Positions 19,084 to 28,665 of a DNA stretch of 64,000 nucleotides are shown in pieces. Position numbers and translations under genes: made by a program. The stretch comes from CAVYWD01 sp963772225 (GTDB taxonomy: Bacteria > Myxococcota > Myxococcia > Myxococcales > UBA5297), in NCBI GenBank assembly GCA_963772225.1, contig CAVYWD010000001.1:806001-870000 (forward strand), in the 5' to 3' direction. The notes below the pieces were generated by a model, which did no database searches, was not told where the DNA came from, and worked only from the letters and a program-made list of their open reading frames with translations. Each line of letters begins with the position of its first letter. Position 1 is the first letter of the stretch.

Positions 19084-19992
19084 TCATTGATAGGTGGGAG
19101 CCCCCTGCACCGCTCTGCCCGCGACCGGAGCCGCGCCGCCGGTCTCCTCCATGAGTGCGCTCAGGCGCGCGCGCAGCCGCTCGCGGGCGCGGATCTCGAG
19201 CTGGCGCGCTCGCTCGCGCGAGAACCCGAAGTGATTCCCCAAAGCCCGCAGGGTCATCGGCTTGTCGGCGAGGAGCCGCTTCTCGATGATGAGCTTCTCG
19301 CGGTGGTCGAGCGTCGACAGAGCGCTCTGGACGTGTAGCCGGATGCGCTCCTGCTCCTGGGCCCGGGACAGCTCGTCATCCTGCCGCGGCCCGTTCGACG
19401 CCAGGAAGTCGACGTGCGCACTTCCGCCCTCCTCGCCCATGGGCGCATCGAGCGACAGGTCCCGCCCGTCGATCCGTCGCTCCATCTCCGCGACCTCGGA
19501 CGGCTTGACCCGCAGCTTCTTGGCGATGGTGCGCGCGTCGGGCGTCTCCTCGCGGCTGAGCTTCTGGATCTCGCGCTTGGTGCGGGCCAGGGAGAAGAAG
19601 AGCTTGCGCTGCGCCTGCGTGGTCCCGAGCTTTACCAAAGACCAGCTTCGAAGAATGTAATTCTGGATGTACGCGCGAATCCACCACACCGCATAGGAGA
19701 TGAGCCGAATGCCTTTGGAAGGGTCGAATTTCTGCACGCCCTTCATGAGCCCGATGTTCCCCTCTTGAATCAGGTCCGCCATGCGCAGCCCGTATGATCG
19801 GTACTCGTATGCCACCTTCACCACGAACCGCAGGTTCGACGTGATGAGCCGGTGGGCGGCCTCCACTTCCCCGTGCGTCCGATAGCGCATGGCCAGCTCG
19901 CGCTCCTCGTCGGCCTTGAGCAGCGGGTACTTTCGCAACTCGGAGAGATAGGTGGCCAGCGCGCTGGAGTTCGAGGGGGCGTTGAGCAGCAT
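19084..19992 (-). CDS. rpoH: RNA polymerase sigma-32 (RpoH/SigB-like) factor
   Basis: 302 aa. ATG 19992 is chosen because AAGGAGG lies five bases before it; a TTG seven codons upstream would place that site inside the gene. Sigma region 2 is complete (LRFVVKVAYEYRSYGLRMADLIQEGN-type helix, FDPSKGIRLISYAVWWIRAYI), then the RpoH box variant QRKLFFSLARTKR, region 3 and region 4 with the helix-turn-helix LRALGNHFGFSRERARQLE. The RpoH box separates heat-shock sigma-32 types from RpoD and FliA. Myxobacteria hold several such factors (SigB and SigC type) that act in development and stress, so this may be one of those rather than the main heat-shock factor. It is convergent with the eut operon. Confidence 0.92.
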   Translation of the reverse strand: MLLNAPSNSSALATYLSELRKYPLLKADEERELAMRYRTHGEVEAAHRLITSNLRFVVKVAYEYRSYGLRMADLIQEGNIGLMKGVQKFDPSKGIRLISYAVWWIRAYIQNYILRSWSLVKLGTTQAQRKLFFSLARTKREIQKLSREETPDARTIAKKLRVKPSEVAEMERRIDGRDLSLDAPMGEEGGSAHVDFLASNGPRQDDELSRAQEQERIRLHVQSALSTLDHREKLIIEKRLLADKPMTLRALGNHFGFSRERARQLEIRARERLRARLSALMEETGGAAPVAGRAVQGAPTYQ

Positions 19993-20124
19993 GGGCTCCT
20001 CCTTGGGGGACAACCGATGGGACCGCTGGTCTCGCAGGCTTTCGTGCCTGGGCGAGCAACCGCCGTGCCTAAGCGGCGTCCCACGACGTTTCGCGATGTT
20101 GGGAGGATTCAGGCCAGCGAGAAA

Positions 20125-20158
20125 GCCGCCCGCCTGTAAGACTGACAGGCTCGGCGGC
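20125..20158 (-). terminator. intrinsic terminator after the 74-aa zinc-ribbon gene
   Basis: Read on the minus strand, a long inverted repeat (GCCGCC-GAGCCTGT with ACAGGC-GGGCGGC around a CAGTCTT loop) is followed by TTTCT. It lies between the end of the small gene at 20233 and the sigma-factor start at 19992, so it separates the two transcripts. Confidence 0.65.
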
Positions 20159-20232
20159 GCCGAACCGGTAAGTCCTGCCGCTCCGCGGCGGGACCGCCCT
20201 CGCCTGGAGTCATGCGGGCGCCGCGCGCCTGC

Positions 20233-20457
20233 CTAACCCTTGAGATTGCGGGTGGAGCTCTCCGGGAAGCCGAAGGCGAGTGGGTCTCGCGTCTCGTCGA
20301 AGTCGCAGAAGAGGGAATGGTCGCCGACCTCGACCGCGTCGCGCGTGCGCCCGAAGCAATACGGACAGGCGAGGTGCTCCGCCGAGGGCTTGAGAACCTT
20401 ATTTCTCAGGCAGTACACCGCGTGACCACCGCTGGGCTCGCACTTGGACTCCGACAT
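20233..20457 (-). CDS. small zinc-ribbon-like hypothetical protein
   Basis: 74 aa. The start ATG has GGAGG seven bases upstream. Cysteines at C6, C16, C31 and C34 (CPYCFG) and C51 suggest a metal site; the rest is polar (GDHSLFCDFDETRDPLAFGFPE). No known catalytic motif or signal peptide is present. The clear ribosome binding site, terminator and coding-like composition support a real gene. The family is not recognised; related small proteins in myxobacteria are generally annotated hypothetical. Confidence 0.7.
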   Translation of the reverse strand: MSESKCEPSGGHAVYCLRNKVLKPSAEHLACPYCFGRTRDAVEVGDHSLFCDFDETRDPLAFGFPESSTRNLKG

Positions 20458-20586
20458 GAGGGCGCCTCCGCGATGAGCCTCCCCTTCGAGCGCGCGGCGA
20501 TGAACGGCTTCGCCCGCACCCTAGCCCCCACTCAATCTTGGTAACACCCGACCTCAGGCGCTGCATCCACGGGCGGGTGAGAGACC

Positions 20587-21282
20587 CTACCGACGGCGGC
20601 CGAGCAGCCGAACAAACGCCAAAAAGAGGTTGATGAAGTCGAGGTACAGCTGGAGCGCCCCGACGACGGCGACGCTCGCCGCGGCGCTGTACCCGGAGGC
20701 GGCGTGCATGGCGCGCAGCCGCTGGTGGTCGTAGGCGGTGAGCCCGGCGAACACGATGACCGTGAGACAGTCCACGACGAAGGCCATCAGGTCGCTGTGG
20801 ACGAACAGGTTGACGAGGCCTGCGAGCACCACCCCGACGAGCCCCATGAAGAGGAACGAGCCCCACGCGGTGAGGTCCCGCTTGGTCGAGCTCGCGTAAA
20901 GCGTCATGGCGCCGAAGACCCCGGCCGTCAGCGCGAAGGCCTCGGTGACGGCCCCCAGCCGATACACCAGGAAGACCGAGGACAGCGTGAGTCCGTTCAG
21001 CGCGGCGTAGGCGAAGAAGAGCAGGCCTGCCACCGGGCCGCTGAGGCGCGTGGCCATGAAGCTCAAGAGAAGCACCACCCCGAGCTCCGCCACGAGGAAG
21101 AACACCATGTGGCTCATGACAGGGACGAGCAGCGCCTCGTTGTTCACCGTGGTCCAGGCGATCAGCGCGGTGACGCCCAGCCCGGCGAACATCAGGCTGT
21201 AGACCTTGGAGAGAAACGAGCGCTGCGCTTGCTCCGTCCCGCGTGTGGCGACTCCGAACGACGCCGAATCACTCCAGGCCAT
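20587..21282 (-). CDS. BAX inhibitor-1 / YccA family membrane protein
   Basis: 231 aa from ATG 21282, with GAGGAG nine bases before it. The protein starts with a short soluble tail (SFGVATRGTEQAQRSFLSKVYSLMFAGLGVTAL) and then has seven membrane helices, as in BI-1/YccA/YetJ proteins. Family marks seen: FFAYAALNGLTLSSVFLVY, FGAMTLYASSTKRDLT (the STKRDL element is highly conserved) and FAGLTAYDHQRLR, whose Asp is part of the paired acidic gate, plus LQLYLDFINLFLAFVRLLG at the end. These proteins act as pH-sensitive calcium leak channels or as modulators of FtsH proteolysis. It stands alone; a ~150-bp repeat element lies just upstream and may overlap its promoter. Confidence 0.93.
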   Translation of the reverse strand: MAWSDSASFGVATRGTEQAQRSFLSKVYSLMFAGLGVTALIAWTTVNNEALLVPVMSHMVFFLVAELGVVLLLSFMATRLSGPVAGLLFFAYAALNGLTLSSVFLVYRLGAVTEAFALTAGVFGAMTLYASSTKRDLTAWGSFLFMGLVGVVLAGLVNLFVHSDLMAFVVDCLTVIVFAGLTAYDHQRLRAMHAASGYSAAASVAVVGALQLYLDFINLFLAFVRLLGRRR

Positions 21283-21317
21283 CGGTGCTCTCCTCGAGAA
21301 GGGTTGCGGCTCGGCCG

Positions 21318-21466
21318 CGTTAGTCTCTTCGGCGCGAACTCTTGTGCAGGCTGGCAAAGGCTCCAGGCTCTAGACGCAAGCCTCCAGGGAATGCAGTTCC
21401 TGAAGCCTGGGGTCTGGAGCCTGGAGCCCTGGCAACCCTCTTTGGTTCCGGCTCGGCCGGGATAGG
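21318..21466 (+). repeat. dispersed structured intergenic repeat, copy A
   Basis: Shares with copies B and C the ordered blocks CTTCGGCGCGA, GCCTGGCAAA (here GGCTGGCAAA), CCAGGCTC, AATGCAGTTCCTGA, GCCTGGGGTC, GGAGCCTGGAGCC and CTTTGGTTCCGGCTC. CCAGGCTC and GAGCCTGG can pair around a smaller GGAA/TTCC hairpin. It sits between the BI-1 gene and the succinate CoA-transferase gene. Confidence 0.85.
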
Positions 21467-21574
21467 TGAAACGCGCGACCGCCTCCACCATTTCAGGCGA
21501 GCGCCGCGCCGCTCAAACTCCGGCGGTCACCTCGAGAGGCGGCCGCCGGAGCTCAGGGCTTCGGAGAAAGCGAG

Positions 21575-23101
21575 TTACTTGCGCACGCGCATGTCGCCCG
21601 TCTTGAGGTAGCGGGTGTGGAACGAGAACGCCTCGTCGAGCATGTGCGGCGACTGCAGGCCGGCGCTCGGCGAGCGGCTGGCCCGCTTGAAGTAATCCCA
21701 AAGGATGGGCTTGTAGTCCGGGTGAACGGTCTTCTCGATGATCTCCGCGGCGCGCTGCTTGGGGCTCTTTCCGCGCAGGTCGGCGAAGCCGAACTCGGTC
21801 ACGATGGCCATCGTATCGTGCTCGGTGTGGTCGATGTGCGTCGCGAACGGCACGATGGCCGAGATCTTCCCATCCTTGGCGGTGGCGGGGGACATGAAGA
21901 TGGTATAGGCCGAGTTGCGGGCGAAGTCGCCCGACCCGCCGATGCCGTTCTCGATGCCCTTGCCCACGATGTGCGTCGAGTTGACGTGGCCGTAGATGTC
22001 GGCCTCGACGAACCCGTTCATGGCGATGCAGCCCAGGCGGCGGATGACCTCGGGCGCGTTGGAGATGTCCTGCGGGCGCAGGATGATCTGCTTGCGGTAG
22101 CGATCAATGTTCTTGTTGAACCGCTCCTGGCCGGCCGGCGAGACCGAGAACGCGGTGGCCGAGGCGGCCTTGAGCTTGCCCGAGTCGAGCATGTCGAGCA
22201 TGCCGTCCTGGATGACCTCAGTGAAGCTCAGCATGTTCTCGAAGGGGCCCTCGTTGAGGCCCACGAGCACCGCGTTGGCGATGTTGCCCACGCCCGACTG
22301 CAGCGGGGTGAGCGTCTTCGGCAGGCGCCCGTGCTTCACCTCGTTGGCGAAGAAGTCGAGGATGTGCTGGGCGATCTTCTTGTGGACTTCCTCGGGCGCC
22401 TTGAAGGCGGCGTTGCGGTCCGGGTTGTGCGTCTCCACCACGGCCACGACCTGGGAGGGGTCGATCTTGTAGGTGGTGGAGCCGCAGCGGCCGTCGGCGG
22501 TGTAGAGGGGAATTTCCCGGCGCTCGCCGTGCTTGCCCGGGATGCTGAGAATGTCGTGCATCCCCTCCAAGCGCTCGTCCTGCCAGCTGTTCACCTCGAG
22601 AATGATCTTCTCAGCTGACTCGAGATAGGCCGTGTTTCCGCCGACCGAGGAGGAGAAGACGAGGGAGCCGTCCTCCTTGATTTTCGTCACCTCGATGACC
22701 GCGAAGTCCACCTTTCCGTAATAGCCGTAGCGGACCAGCGTCCCCACGTGCGACAGGTGCATGTCCTGGTACTCGACGACGCCGGCGTTGATGCGCTCGC
22801 GCAGCGTGGCGTCGCCCTGGTACGGAAAGCGGAAGCTCACGGCCTCGGTGAGGCCGAGCGCTTGGTCCAGCTCGGGGCCCGTCGAGGCGCCCGACAGCAC
22901 GTTGACCCGGAACTTGACGCCCTTCTGCCGCTCCTCCACGGCTCGCTTGGCGAGCTCGGTTGGCACGAGCTTGGGGTAGCCGGCGCCGGTGAAGCCGCTC
23001 ATGCCCAGGGTCGCGCCATTGGGGATGAGATTGGCGGCCTGTTCAGCCGGCATCACCTTGCTCAAGAGCGGCTTGTACAGGATGCGGGAATGATCTGCCA
23101 T
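21575..23101 (-). CDS. succinate CoA-transferase (acetyl-CoA hydrolase/transferase family)
   Basis: 508 aa, the normal length for the Cat1/AarC/Ach1 family. It moves CoA between acetyl-CoA or propionyl-CoA and succinate. Seen: the N-terminal half with GATLGMSGFTGAGYPKLVP, LSGASTGPELDQALG and FAVIEVTKIKEDGSLVFSSSVG; the C-terminal half with LQSGVGNIANAVLVGL, LSFTEVIQDGMLD (the Glu should be the thioester-forming nucleophile), GCIAMNGFVEADIYGHVNSTH, NGIGGSGDFARNS and VTEFGFADLRGKSPKQRA. It is divergent from the thioredoxin gene across a ~250-bp spacer. It may feed acetate or propionate CoA balance, and so could serve the acetaldehyde/acetate route from ethanolamine, but that link is inference. 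Confidence 0.93.
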   Translation of the reverse strand: MADHSRILYKPLLSKVMPAEQAANLIPNGATLGMSGFTGAGYPKLVPTELAKRAVEERQKGVKFRVNVLSGASTGPELDQALGLTEAVSFRFPYQGDATLRERINAGVVEYQDMHLSHVGTLVRYGYYGKVDFAVIEVTKIKEDGSLVFSSSVGGNTAYLESAEKIILEVNSWQDERLEGMHDILSIPGKHGERREIPLYTADGRCGSTTYKIDPSQVVAVVETHNPDRNAAFKAPEEVHKKIAQHILDFFANEVKHGRLPKTLTPLQSGVGNIANAVLVGLNEGPFENMLSFTEVIQDGMLDMLDSGKLKAASATAFSVSPAGQERFNKNIDRYRKQIILRPQDISNAPEVIRRLGCIAMNGFVEADIYGHVNSTHIVGKGIENGIGGSGDFARNSAYTIFMSPATAKDGKISAIVPFATHIDHTEHDTMAIVTEFGFADLRGKSPKQRAAEIIEKTVHPDYKPILWDYFKRASRSPSAGLQSPHMLDEAFSFHTRYLKTGDMRVRK

Positions 23102-23354
23102 CGTGACTCCTCAGTCCTTGCTGATGGGCTCTATCAGCGGAGCCTCTGGTTGAATGTTCGGTGCGACGAAATCACAGCTTAGCACGAGGCTTCGCGCGCC
23201 GACATGGCACGTTTCGTCGCGGCTCGCTGCGCCGCCCTCTCTGGTCACTCTTCATCGGCGAAAGCTCTGGAGCGCGCGGTCCGAATCCCCTCTCCAGGGA
23301 AGCGGCTCCCACTCCCGCGTTGAGAACGTCTGCAGACGGCGAGGTACTCCCTAC

Positions 23355-24224
23355 ATGGATGACCGGCGAACCCTTCCCACCAAAATCGACGTCGCGCCCG
23401 GCCAGTTCGAGGCCGCGGTGCTCAAGGAGAGCCGGCACCGACCGGTGGTCGTCGACTTCTGGGCTCCTTGGTGCGGCCCCTGCCGGACTCTCGGGCCCGT
23501 GCTCGAGCGCCTCGCGGCCGCGGCCGGCGGCGCTTGGCTCCTGGCCAAGGTGAACGTCGACGAAGACCAGGAGGTCGCCGCGCGCTTCCAGGTGCAAGGC
23601 ATCCCCGCGGTGAAGGCGTTCCGAGACGGCGCCCTCGCCGACGAGTTCGTGGGTGCCCTCCCCGAAGCCCAGGTCCGGCGCTGGCTCGAGGGGCTCGTCC
23701 CCAGCCCGGCGGACGAGGCCTTCGCCGCAGCCCAGCCGCTCCTTTCGGAGGGCGACGGCCGGGCGCGCGAGGCGCTCGAGAAGGTGCTGGCGCTCGAGCC
23801 CACCCACGCCGGGGCGTTGGCCGCGCTTGCGGAGCTCGACCTGAAGGAAGGCGAGCGGGAACGGGCGCTGGCGCGCCTCGAGCTCATCTCGCCGGACGAC
23901 GCGCCCAAGCTCGGCCCCGCGTTCGCGGCGCTCAAGCTCCGGGCCAGGGCCACGGGCGCCCAGGACCTCGCCGCCCTGCGGCGCCGCGTCGAGGAACAGC
24001 CGGGCGACGCCCAGGCCCGCCTTTCGCTGGGCCGCGCCCTCGCCGCCTCGGGCGACTACGAGACGGCGCTCGGCGAGCTCCTCGAGGTCGTGCGGCGCGT
24101 CCACCGCGCCGAGCCGGGCGAGGAGGCCCGGCGCGCGATGCTCGAGCTGTTCGAGGTGGTCGGCTCGCGCTCCGAGCTCGCCGACCACTACCGGACGAAG
24201 CTCTCGCGCGAGCTCTATCGCTGA
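23355..24224 (+). CDS. thioredoxin-domain protein with TPR-like tail (CnoX/YbbN type)
   Basis: 289 aa from ATG 23355, with GAGG about ten bases upstream. Residues about 10-118 form a thioredoxin domain with the canonical WAPWCGPCRTLGPVL active site and the cis-Pro in VQGIPAVKAF. Residues about 120-285 are helical TPR-like repeats (LEKVLALEPTHAGALAALAE, LSLGRALAASGDYETALGEL, EEARRAMLELFEVVG). This is the layout of YbbN/CnoX, a redox-controlled co-chaperone that protects proteins from hypochlorite damage and passes them to chaperonin. Length is very close to the E. coli protein (284 aa). Unlike E. coli CnoX, which has SxxC, both Cys are present, so the domain could be an active oxidoreductase. 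Confidence 0.9.
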   Translation: MDDRRTLPTKIDVAPGQFEAAVLKESRHRPVVVDFWAPWCGPCRTLGPVLERLAAAAGGAWLLAKVNVDEDQEVAARFQVQGIPAVKAFRDGALADEFVGALPEAQVRRWLEGLVPSPADEAFAAAQPLLSEGDGRAREALEKVLALEPTHAGALAALAELDLKEGERERALARLELISPDDAPKLGPAFAALKLRARATGAQDLAALRRRVEEQPGDAQARLSLGRALAASGDYETALGELLEVVRRVHRAEPGEEARRAMLELFEVVGSRSELADHYRTKLSRELYR

Positions 24225-24353
24225 GCGGCCTCGAAGATGCGGAACGTTCATCGAATCACCGCCATTGTGGCGTCGATTCGATTCACATGAACGCATCGCC
24301 GAAATGTCCTGCCTGCTGTCGCTTTCTCGAAATCATCGGAATCGTTGGCGCTC

Positions 24354-24641
24354 TCATTTCGATTCCATCGATGATTCCAATGGGCAGGGCGCGCTCGCCC
24401 ACCGAGTATTCAAGACGCCTCGCAGCGCGGCCATGGTGACGGGCTTGGGGAGATGGTCGTCCATCCCCGCGGCGAAGGTGCGCGCGCGGCCCTCGGGCAA
24501 GGCCGAGGCGGTCAGCGCGATGATGGGGGTCCTGCGGCCGTCTTTGGACTCGCGGGCGCGGATGGCCGCGGTCGCCTCGTAGCCGTCCATCTCCGGCATC
24601 TGGCAGTCCATGAAGATGACATAGCACCGCTGAGGATACAC
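24354..24641 (-). pseudogene. truncated receiver (REC) domain, end of a lost hybrid kinase
   Basis: The frame carries the second half of a response-regulator receiver domain: FMDCQMPEMDGYEATAAIR (phospho-acceptor Asp), PIIALTASA (switch Thr) and HLPKPV (conserved Lys), then a short tail. The first beta strand and the DD acidic pair at the start of a REC domain are missing; the sequence breaks off just upstream, about 90 bp before the AsmA gene ends. The CQMPEMDGYEAT wording is typical of C-terminal REC domains in hybrid sensor kinases. It is likely a remnant, not a functional protein. Confidence 0.65.
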
Positions 24642-24729
24642 CTTTCACTTTCACAGGGCGGCCGTCCCGCTCGAGACCGCGCTTCGCGAGGGCCCTTCGC
24701 CACCGCGATGAGGCGCCCCGCCGCGCTCC

Positions 24730-26770
24730 TCAGGGGAACGGGAGCGCCCGCTTCAGCTCCTGGCCGAGGCGCCCCGCGCCGCCGCCAATGGGGCTCTGCG
24801 AGACGAGAGCCTGGGCGATCTGCGGGGCTGACGGCAACTGGACCGCGGGAGAGCCCACCGTTCCGCCCACCGCCATGGGGAGGCTCACCGAGCTCGCCGG
24901 GCGCCACTTCCCGGCGGAGACGCCCTGGAGAGCCTTGGGCGAGAGCGCGACGGTGCCCGACAGGTGCAGCCGCTGGTCGAGGCCGACGGAGCCACCCAGG
25001 TTCACGTCGCCCATATCGGTCGACGCGTGCAGCGGGTGCGTGAGCTGGACGGCGCCGCCGCCCACGCGAAACGAGGCATTCAGAATCGCGCAGCGGCGTC
25101 CCCCGCGGGTTCGACGCGCGGCCCTCGGGGGCTTGTTGGCCGGCCAGCCCGACGGTGGAGAGCGCACCCGACAGCGCCTGGGCGAGCTTCTGGTCGAGAT
25201 CGACCGACGTGAGGGCCGCGTCGTCGACCCGGACGGAGCCGTGGCCGGCGAGCGTCGGCTCCATCGCCTTCCATTCGAGCCCTGCGCCGTCGAGGTCGAG
25301 CTCGCCCTGCGCCCGCCCTACGAGCGGCGCCTTTCCCGAAGGCGCACGCTGGGCGCTCGCGAGGTCAATCCCCTGGAAGCGCGCGCGCAGGTTCCACGCG
25401 GGTGCGGGCCGGCGCAGGTCGACTCGGGTCCCGTCCACAGCGACATCTCCGCCGAACACCTTCGCCCGGCCCCGGCTGAGGGTGACCACGCCGTTCTGGA
25501 GCGCCATCTGCGCGTTCACGTCCTGCGCGGTCACCCCTCCCGCGGCGACTTCGCGAACCTCGAGCGTCCCGCCCGCCCTCGCCTTCACCAGCGAGGCGTT
25601 GGCGGGCGCACGAGACGCCTCCGGGCGGCGCGAGCCGGCCGCGGCTCCTGCCGCCGTCTCCGGCGCCGGCGAGCTCGAAGCGGCCGCCGCGGCTCTGAGC
25701 GCGTCCACGTCCACCGAGCTCCCGCGCAGCGCGAAGCGGACCGACGGCGGCGCCCCCGCGAGGTCGACCTCGCCGCCCAAGTCGATGCCGGGGCCTTCCA
25801 CGGCGAGGTTCCTCAGCGACGCCGAAAGCCCGCCGGCCGGCGCCGCGCTCACCGAGAAGTCGGAGCGGGCGCTCGCCGGCCGCCCGCCGACCTGCAAAGC
25901 GCGGGCGCCGAGCCGGCCTTGAGCCTCCTGCCCCGCCGCGGAGGCGGCAAAGGTCGCGCGCAGGTCGAGTTGGCCGCCTCGCACGGCGTCGGGCAGGTGG
26001 CCCGGGAGCGCTCGCCGCAGGGCCTCGAGCGACGCCGAGGACAGGGTCACCTGACCCGTCCAAGCGCGCGCCCCCCCGTTCTCCTCGCGACTCTGGGCGC
26101 CGGCCCGCAGGTTCTGCTCATTCGAGAAGACCTGCGCTCGCAGGTCGACCGACTCCCGTCCCGCCTCGCCCAGATTGCGCGCCTGGGCGTCGATGTCGCT
26201 CACCGTCACGGCCATTGCCGGCTGAGAGGCCCGGTCGATGATCTGCAGGGTGCCCTTTCGCACCCGCGCCTCCTCCACGGCAGCACGCCGCGAGGTCCCG
26301 GGCGAGGCGCCCTTCTCTGTCTCTGTCCGGCCGCCGAGCCCCTCGAAGCTCCACGTTCCGCTGGGCTCGCGCAGGAGCACGATCGCGGGCTCCTCCAGCG
26401 TCAGCGACGTGATTTCGATGTCCCGACCCCGGCTCCAGAGCAGCGGCCAGAGGGCGAGCGAGCCGTCCACCCGGCGGGCGCGCACCATCGGCGGCTCACC
26501 GGGCCTTCCGGCGACTTGGAGGTCGTCGATCGTCGCGCGAGGACGAGGCAGCAGCCGAACTCGGACTGCGCCCGCCTCGACGCGCCTGCCCAGGCTCGTC
26601 GAGACCCGCGGCAGGACCTCCGCCTTGACCGCCTCGGCGACGGCCGGCGGGTTGATCAGCATCACGCCGACGAGCAGCGCCACCGCGACCAAAGCCAGTC
26701 CGGCGACTGCGGCGACCGTCCGCCTCAGCCACCGTCGGGGTCGACGGCGCCCGCTCTGCTCCCTTTCCAA
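24730..26770 (-). CDS. AsmA family protein, frameshifted near the C-terminus
   Basis: Corrected length is 679 aa. The start is TTG 26770 with GGGAGG six bases upstream. Residues about 15-42 form one membrane anchor (TVAAVAGLALVAVALLVGVMLI); the rest is the long beta-rich AsmA/YhdP-type body (VRLLPRPRATIDDLQVAGR, LALWPLLWSRGRDIEITSLTLEEPAI), probably periplasmic. Such proteins bridge the envelope and help move phospholipid to the outer membrane. The frame is lost at about 25,085 and continues one frame over (LNASFRVGGGAVQLTHPL ... QELKRALPFP). The break reads CTGCGCGATTCTGAAT; without one T it gives Leu-Arg-Asp-Leu-Asn and restores the family sequence. As written, the last ~115 residues are lost. 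It is divergent from the aldehyde dehydrogenase gene. Confidence 0.82.
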
Positions 26771-27003
26771 CCAAGCCTCCCAAACCGGCGGTTTCGCCGC
26801 AGGTTCAAATTGCGGCGCGCTGGACGCGCTGCAACTTTTGACCGGTTCGGACCGAAGGGCACCTCTCGGGCGGCTCGGGCGTCCGGTGGCGGCGGCCGCG
26901 CGTTGCCGATCGGCGTCGCCGTGCCCAACGTTGCGCGTCGTTTGAACCCCCTCGCCTCAACCCTTCTCCCTCCAAGACGCCCGGCAATCCCAAGGAGCCC
27001 ACC

Positions 27004-28629
27004 ATGTCCCTATCCGTTCAAGAGATCCCACCGGTCAGCGTCGCCGCGGGCCAGGCCGCGTCGGGAAAGGAAGCCCTCAACCGGGTGCGCTCGGACGTGC
27101 TCGATCGGCTCCTCGGCCGCATCTGCCTCGGTCCGGGCACCAGGCCCACCGCGCCGGTGAGGGCGCCGTTCACCGACGAGGTGATTCGAGAGGTGCCCCT
27201 GGGCAGCGCCGCGGACATCGAGCCGGCCGTCCGCCGCGCCCGCGAGGCGCAGCGCGAATGGGCGTCGCGCTCGCTCAAGGAGCGCGGCCAGATCTTCCTG
27301 CGCTTCCACGACCGGCTTCTGGAGCGCCAGGCCGAGGCCTTGGACCTCATCCAGCTCGAGAGCGGCAAGGCGCGCAAGCACGCGTTCGAGGAGCTGGCCG
27401 ACACCGCCATCGTCTGCCGCTATTACGCCGTCCACGCCGAGGAGCACCTCGCGCCCCGGCGCCGCCGAGGGGCCTTGCCCGGCCTGACCAGCACCACCGA
27501 GCGGCATCCGCCCCTGGGCGTGGTGGGGATCATCGCGCCCTGGAACTACCCGCTCTCGCTCGCGGTCACCGACGCCGTCCCCGCGCTGATGGCGGGCAAC
27601 GCGGTCATCCTCAAGCCCGACCAGCAGACGCCGTTCTCCGCGCTCTGGGCGGAGGACCTCCTCATCGAGTGCGGCCTGCCGTCGGCGTTGTTCCAGGTGA
27701 TCACCGGGCGCGGCCGCGACCTGGGGCCGCCGCTCATCCAGGCGGTGGACTTCATCGGCTTCACCGGCTCCACGGCGACCGGGCGCGCCATCGCCGGCCT
27801 GGCGGCCGCGCGCCTCATCGGGTGCTCGCTGGAGCTGGGCGGCAAGAACCCGATGCTGGTCCTCGAGGACGCCCACGTGGAGCGCGCGGTCGACGGCGCG
27901 GTGCGCGGCTGCTTCGCCAACGCCGGGCAACTCTGCATCTCCATCGAGCGCATCTACGCCCACGCGTCGCTCTACGACCGGTTCCTCGCCCGGCTGGCGC
28001 AGAAGACGCGCTCGCTGAGGCTGGGCCGCAGCTTCGACTACGAGGATGACGTGGGCTCGCTGGTCTCTCACGAGCAGCTCGAGAAGGTGGAGCAGCACGT
28101 GGGCGACGCCCTGAAGAAGGGCGCGACGGCGACCGCCGGCGGCAAAGCGCGCCCGGACATCGGCCCGCTCTTCTTCGAGCCCACGGTGCTCGTCAACGTG
28201 ACCGAGGAGATGGACCTCTTCGCACAGGAGACCTTCGGGCCGGTGGTGAGCGTGTACCGCTTCGAGTCGGTGGACGAGGCCATCGAGAGGGCCAACGCCA
28301 CCCGCTACGGGCTCAACGCGAGCGTCTGGACCGAGAACCTCGAGGCCGGCACGCGGGTGGCCTCGCGCCTGCAAGCGGGAACGGTAAACGTCAACGAGGC
28401 CTACGCGGCTGCTTGGGCGTCGGTGGACGCGCCCATGGGCGGTTTCAAGGAGAGCGGCCTGGGCCGGCGCCACGGCGCTCAGGGCATCCTCAAGTACACC
28501 GAGGCGCAGACGGTGTCGGTGCAGCACCTCTTGCCCTTGGCGGCGCCTTCCGGCGTCTCCGAGCGCCAGTACTCGCAGGTGATGAGCAGCGCGCTCAAAG
28601 TGCTGCGCCACGTCCCGGGCGTCCGTTAG
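27004..28629 (+). CDS. aldehyde dehydrogenase family protein (succinate-semialdehyde dehydrogenase-like)
   Basis: 541 aa, with an N-terminal extension of about 40 residues compared with the usual ~490. NAD(P)-dependent oxidation of an aldehyde to the acid. Seen: GVVGIIAPWNYPLSLAVTD (cofactor site), ILKPDQQTPFSALW, FIGFTGSTATGRAI, LELGGKNPMLVLED (general-base Glu), NAGQLCISIERIY (catalytic Cys), QETFGPVVSVYRF and FKESGLGRRHG. The wording fits the succinate-semialdehyde dehydrogenase-like branch, but the substrate is not proven. The gene lies far from eutBC, so a role with acetaldehyde is only a possibility. It has its own spacer shared with the AsmA gene, and ends within a small tandem repeat. 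Confidence 0.92.
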   Translation: MSLSVQEIPPVSVAAGQAASGKEALNRVRSDVLDRLLGRICLGPGTRPTAPVRAPFTDEVIREVPLGSAADIEPAVRRAREAQREWASRSLKERGQIFLRFHDRLLERQAEALDLIQLESGKARKHAFEELADTAIVCRYYAVHAEEHLAPRRRRGALPGLTSTTERHPPLGVVGIIAPWNYPLSLAVTDAVPALMAGNAVILKPDQQTPFSALWAEDLLIECGLPSALFQVITGRGRDLGPPLIQAVDFIGFTGSTATGRAIAGLAAARLIGCSLELGGKNPMLVLEDAHVERAVDGAVRGCFANAGQLCISIERIYAHASLYDRFLARLAQKTRSLRLGRSFDYEDDVGSLVSHEQLEKVEQHVGDALKKGATATAGGKARPDIGPLFFEPTVLVNVTEEMDLFAQETFGPVVSVYRFESVDEAIERANATRYGLNASVWTENLEAGTRVASRLQAGTVNVNEAYAAAWASVDAPMGGFKESGLGRRHGAQGILKYTEAQTVSVQHLLPLAAPSGVSERQYSQVMSSALKVLRHVPGVR

Positions 28630-28665
28630 TCCCTTCGGCTAGTCCCTTCGGCTAGTCCCTTCGGC
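28627..28665 (+). repeat. three tandem copies of a 13-bp unit at the aldehyde dehydrogenase stop codon
   Basis: TAGTCCCTTCGGC occurs three times in a row without a gap. The first TAG is the stop codon of the aldehyde dehydrogenase gene. The last unit runs into dispersed repeat copy B; copies A and C carry one similar unit at the same end, so the expansion belongs to this copy. Confidence 0.9.
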
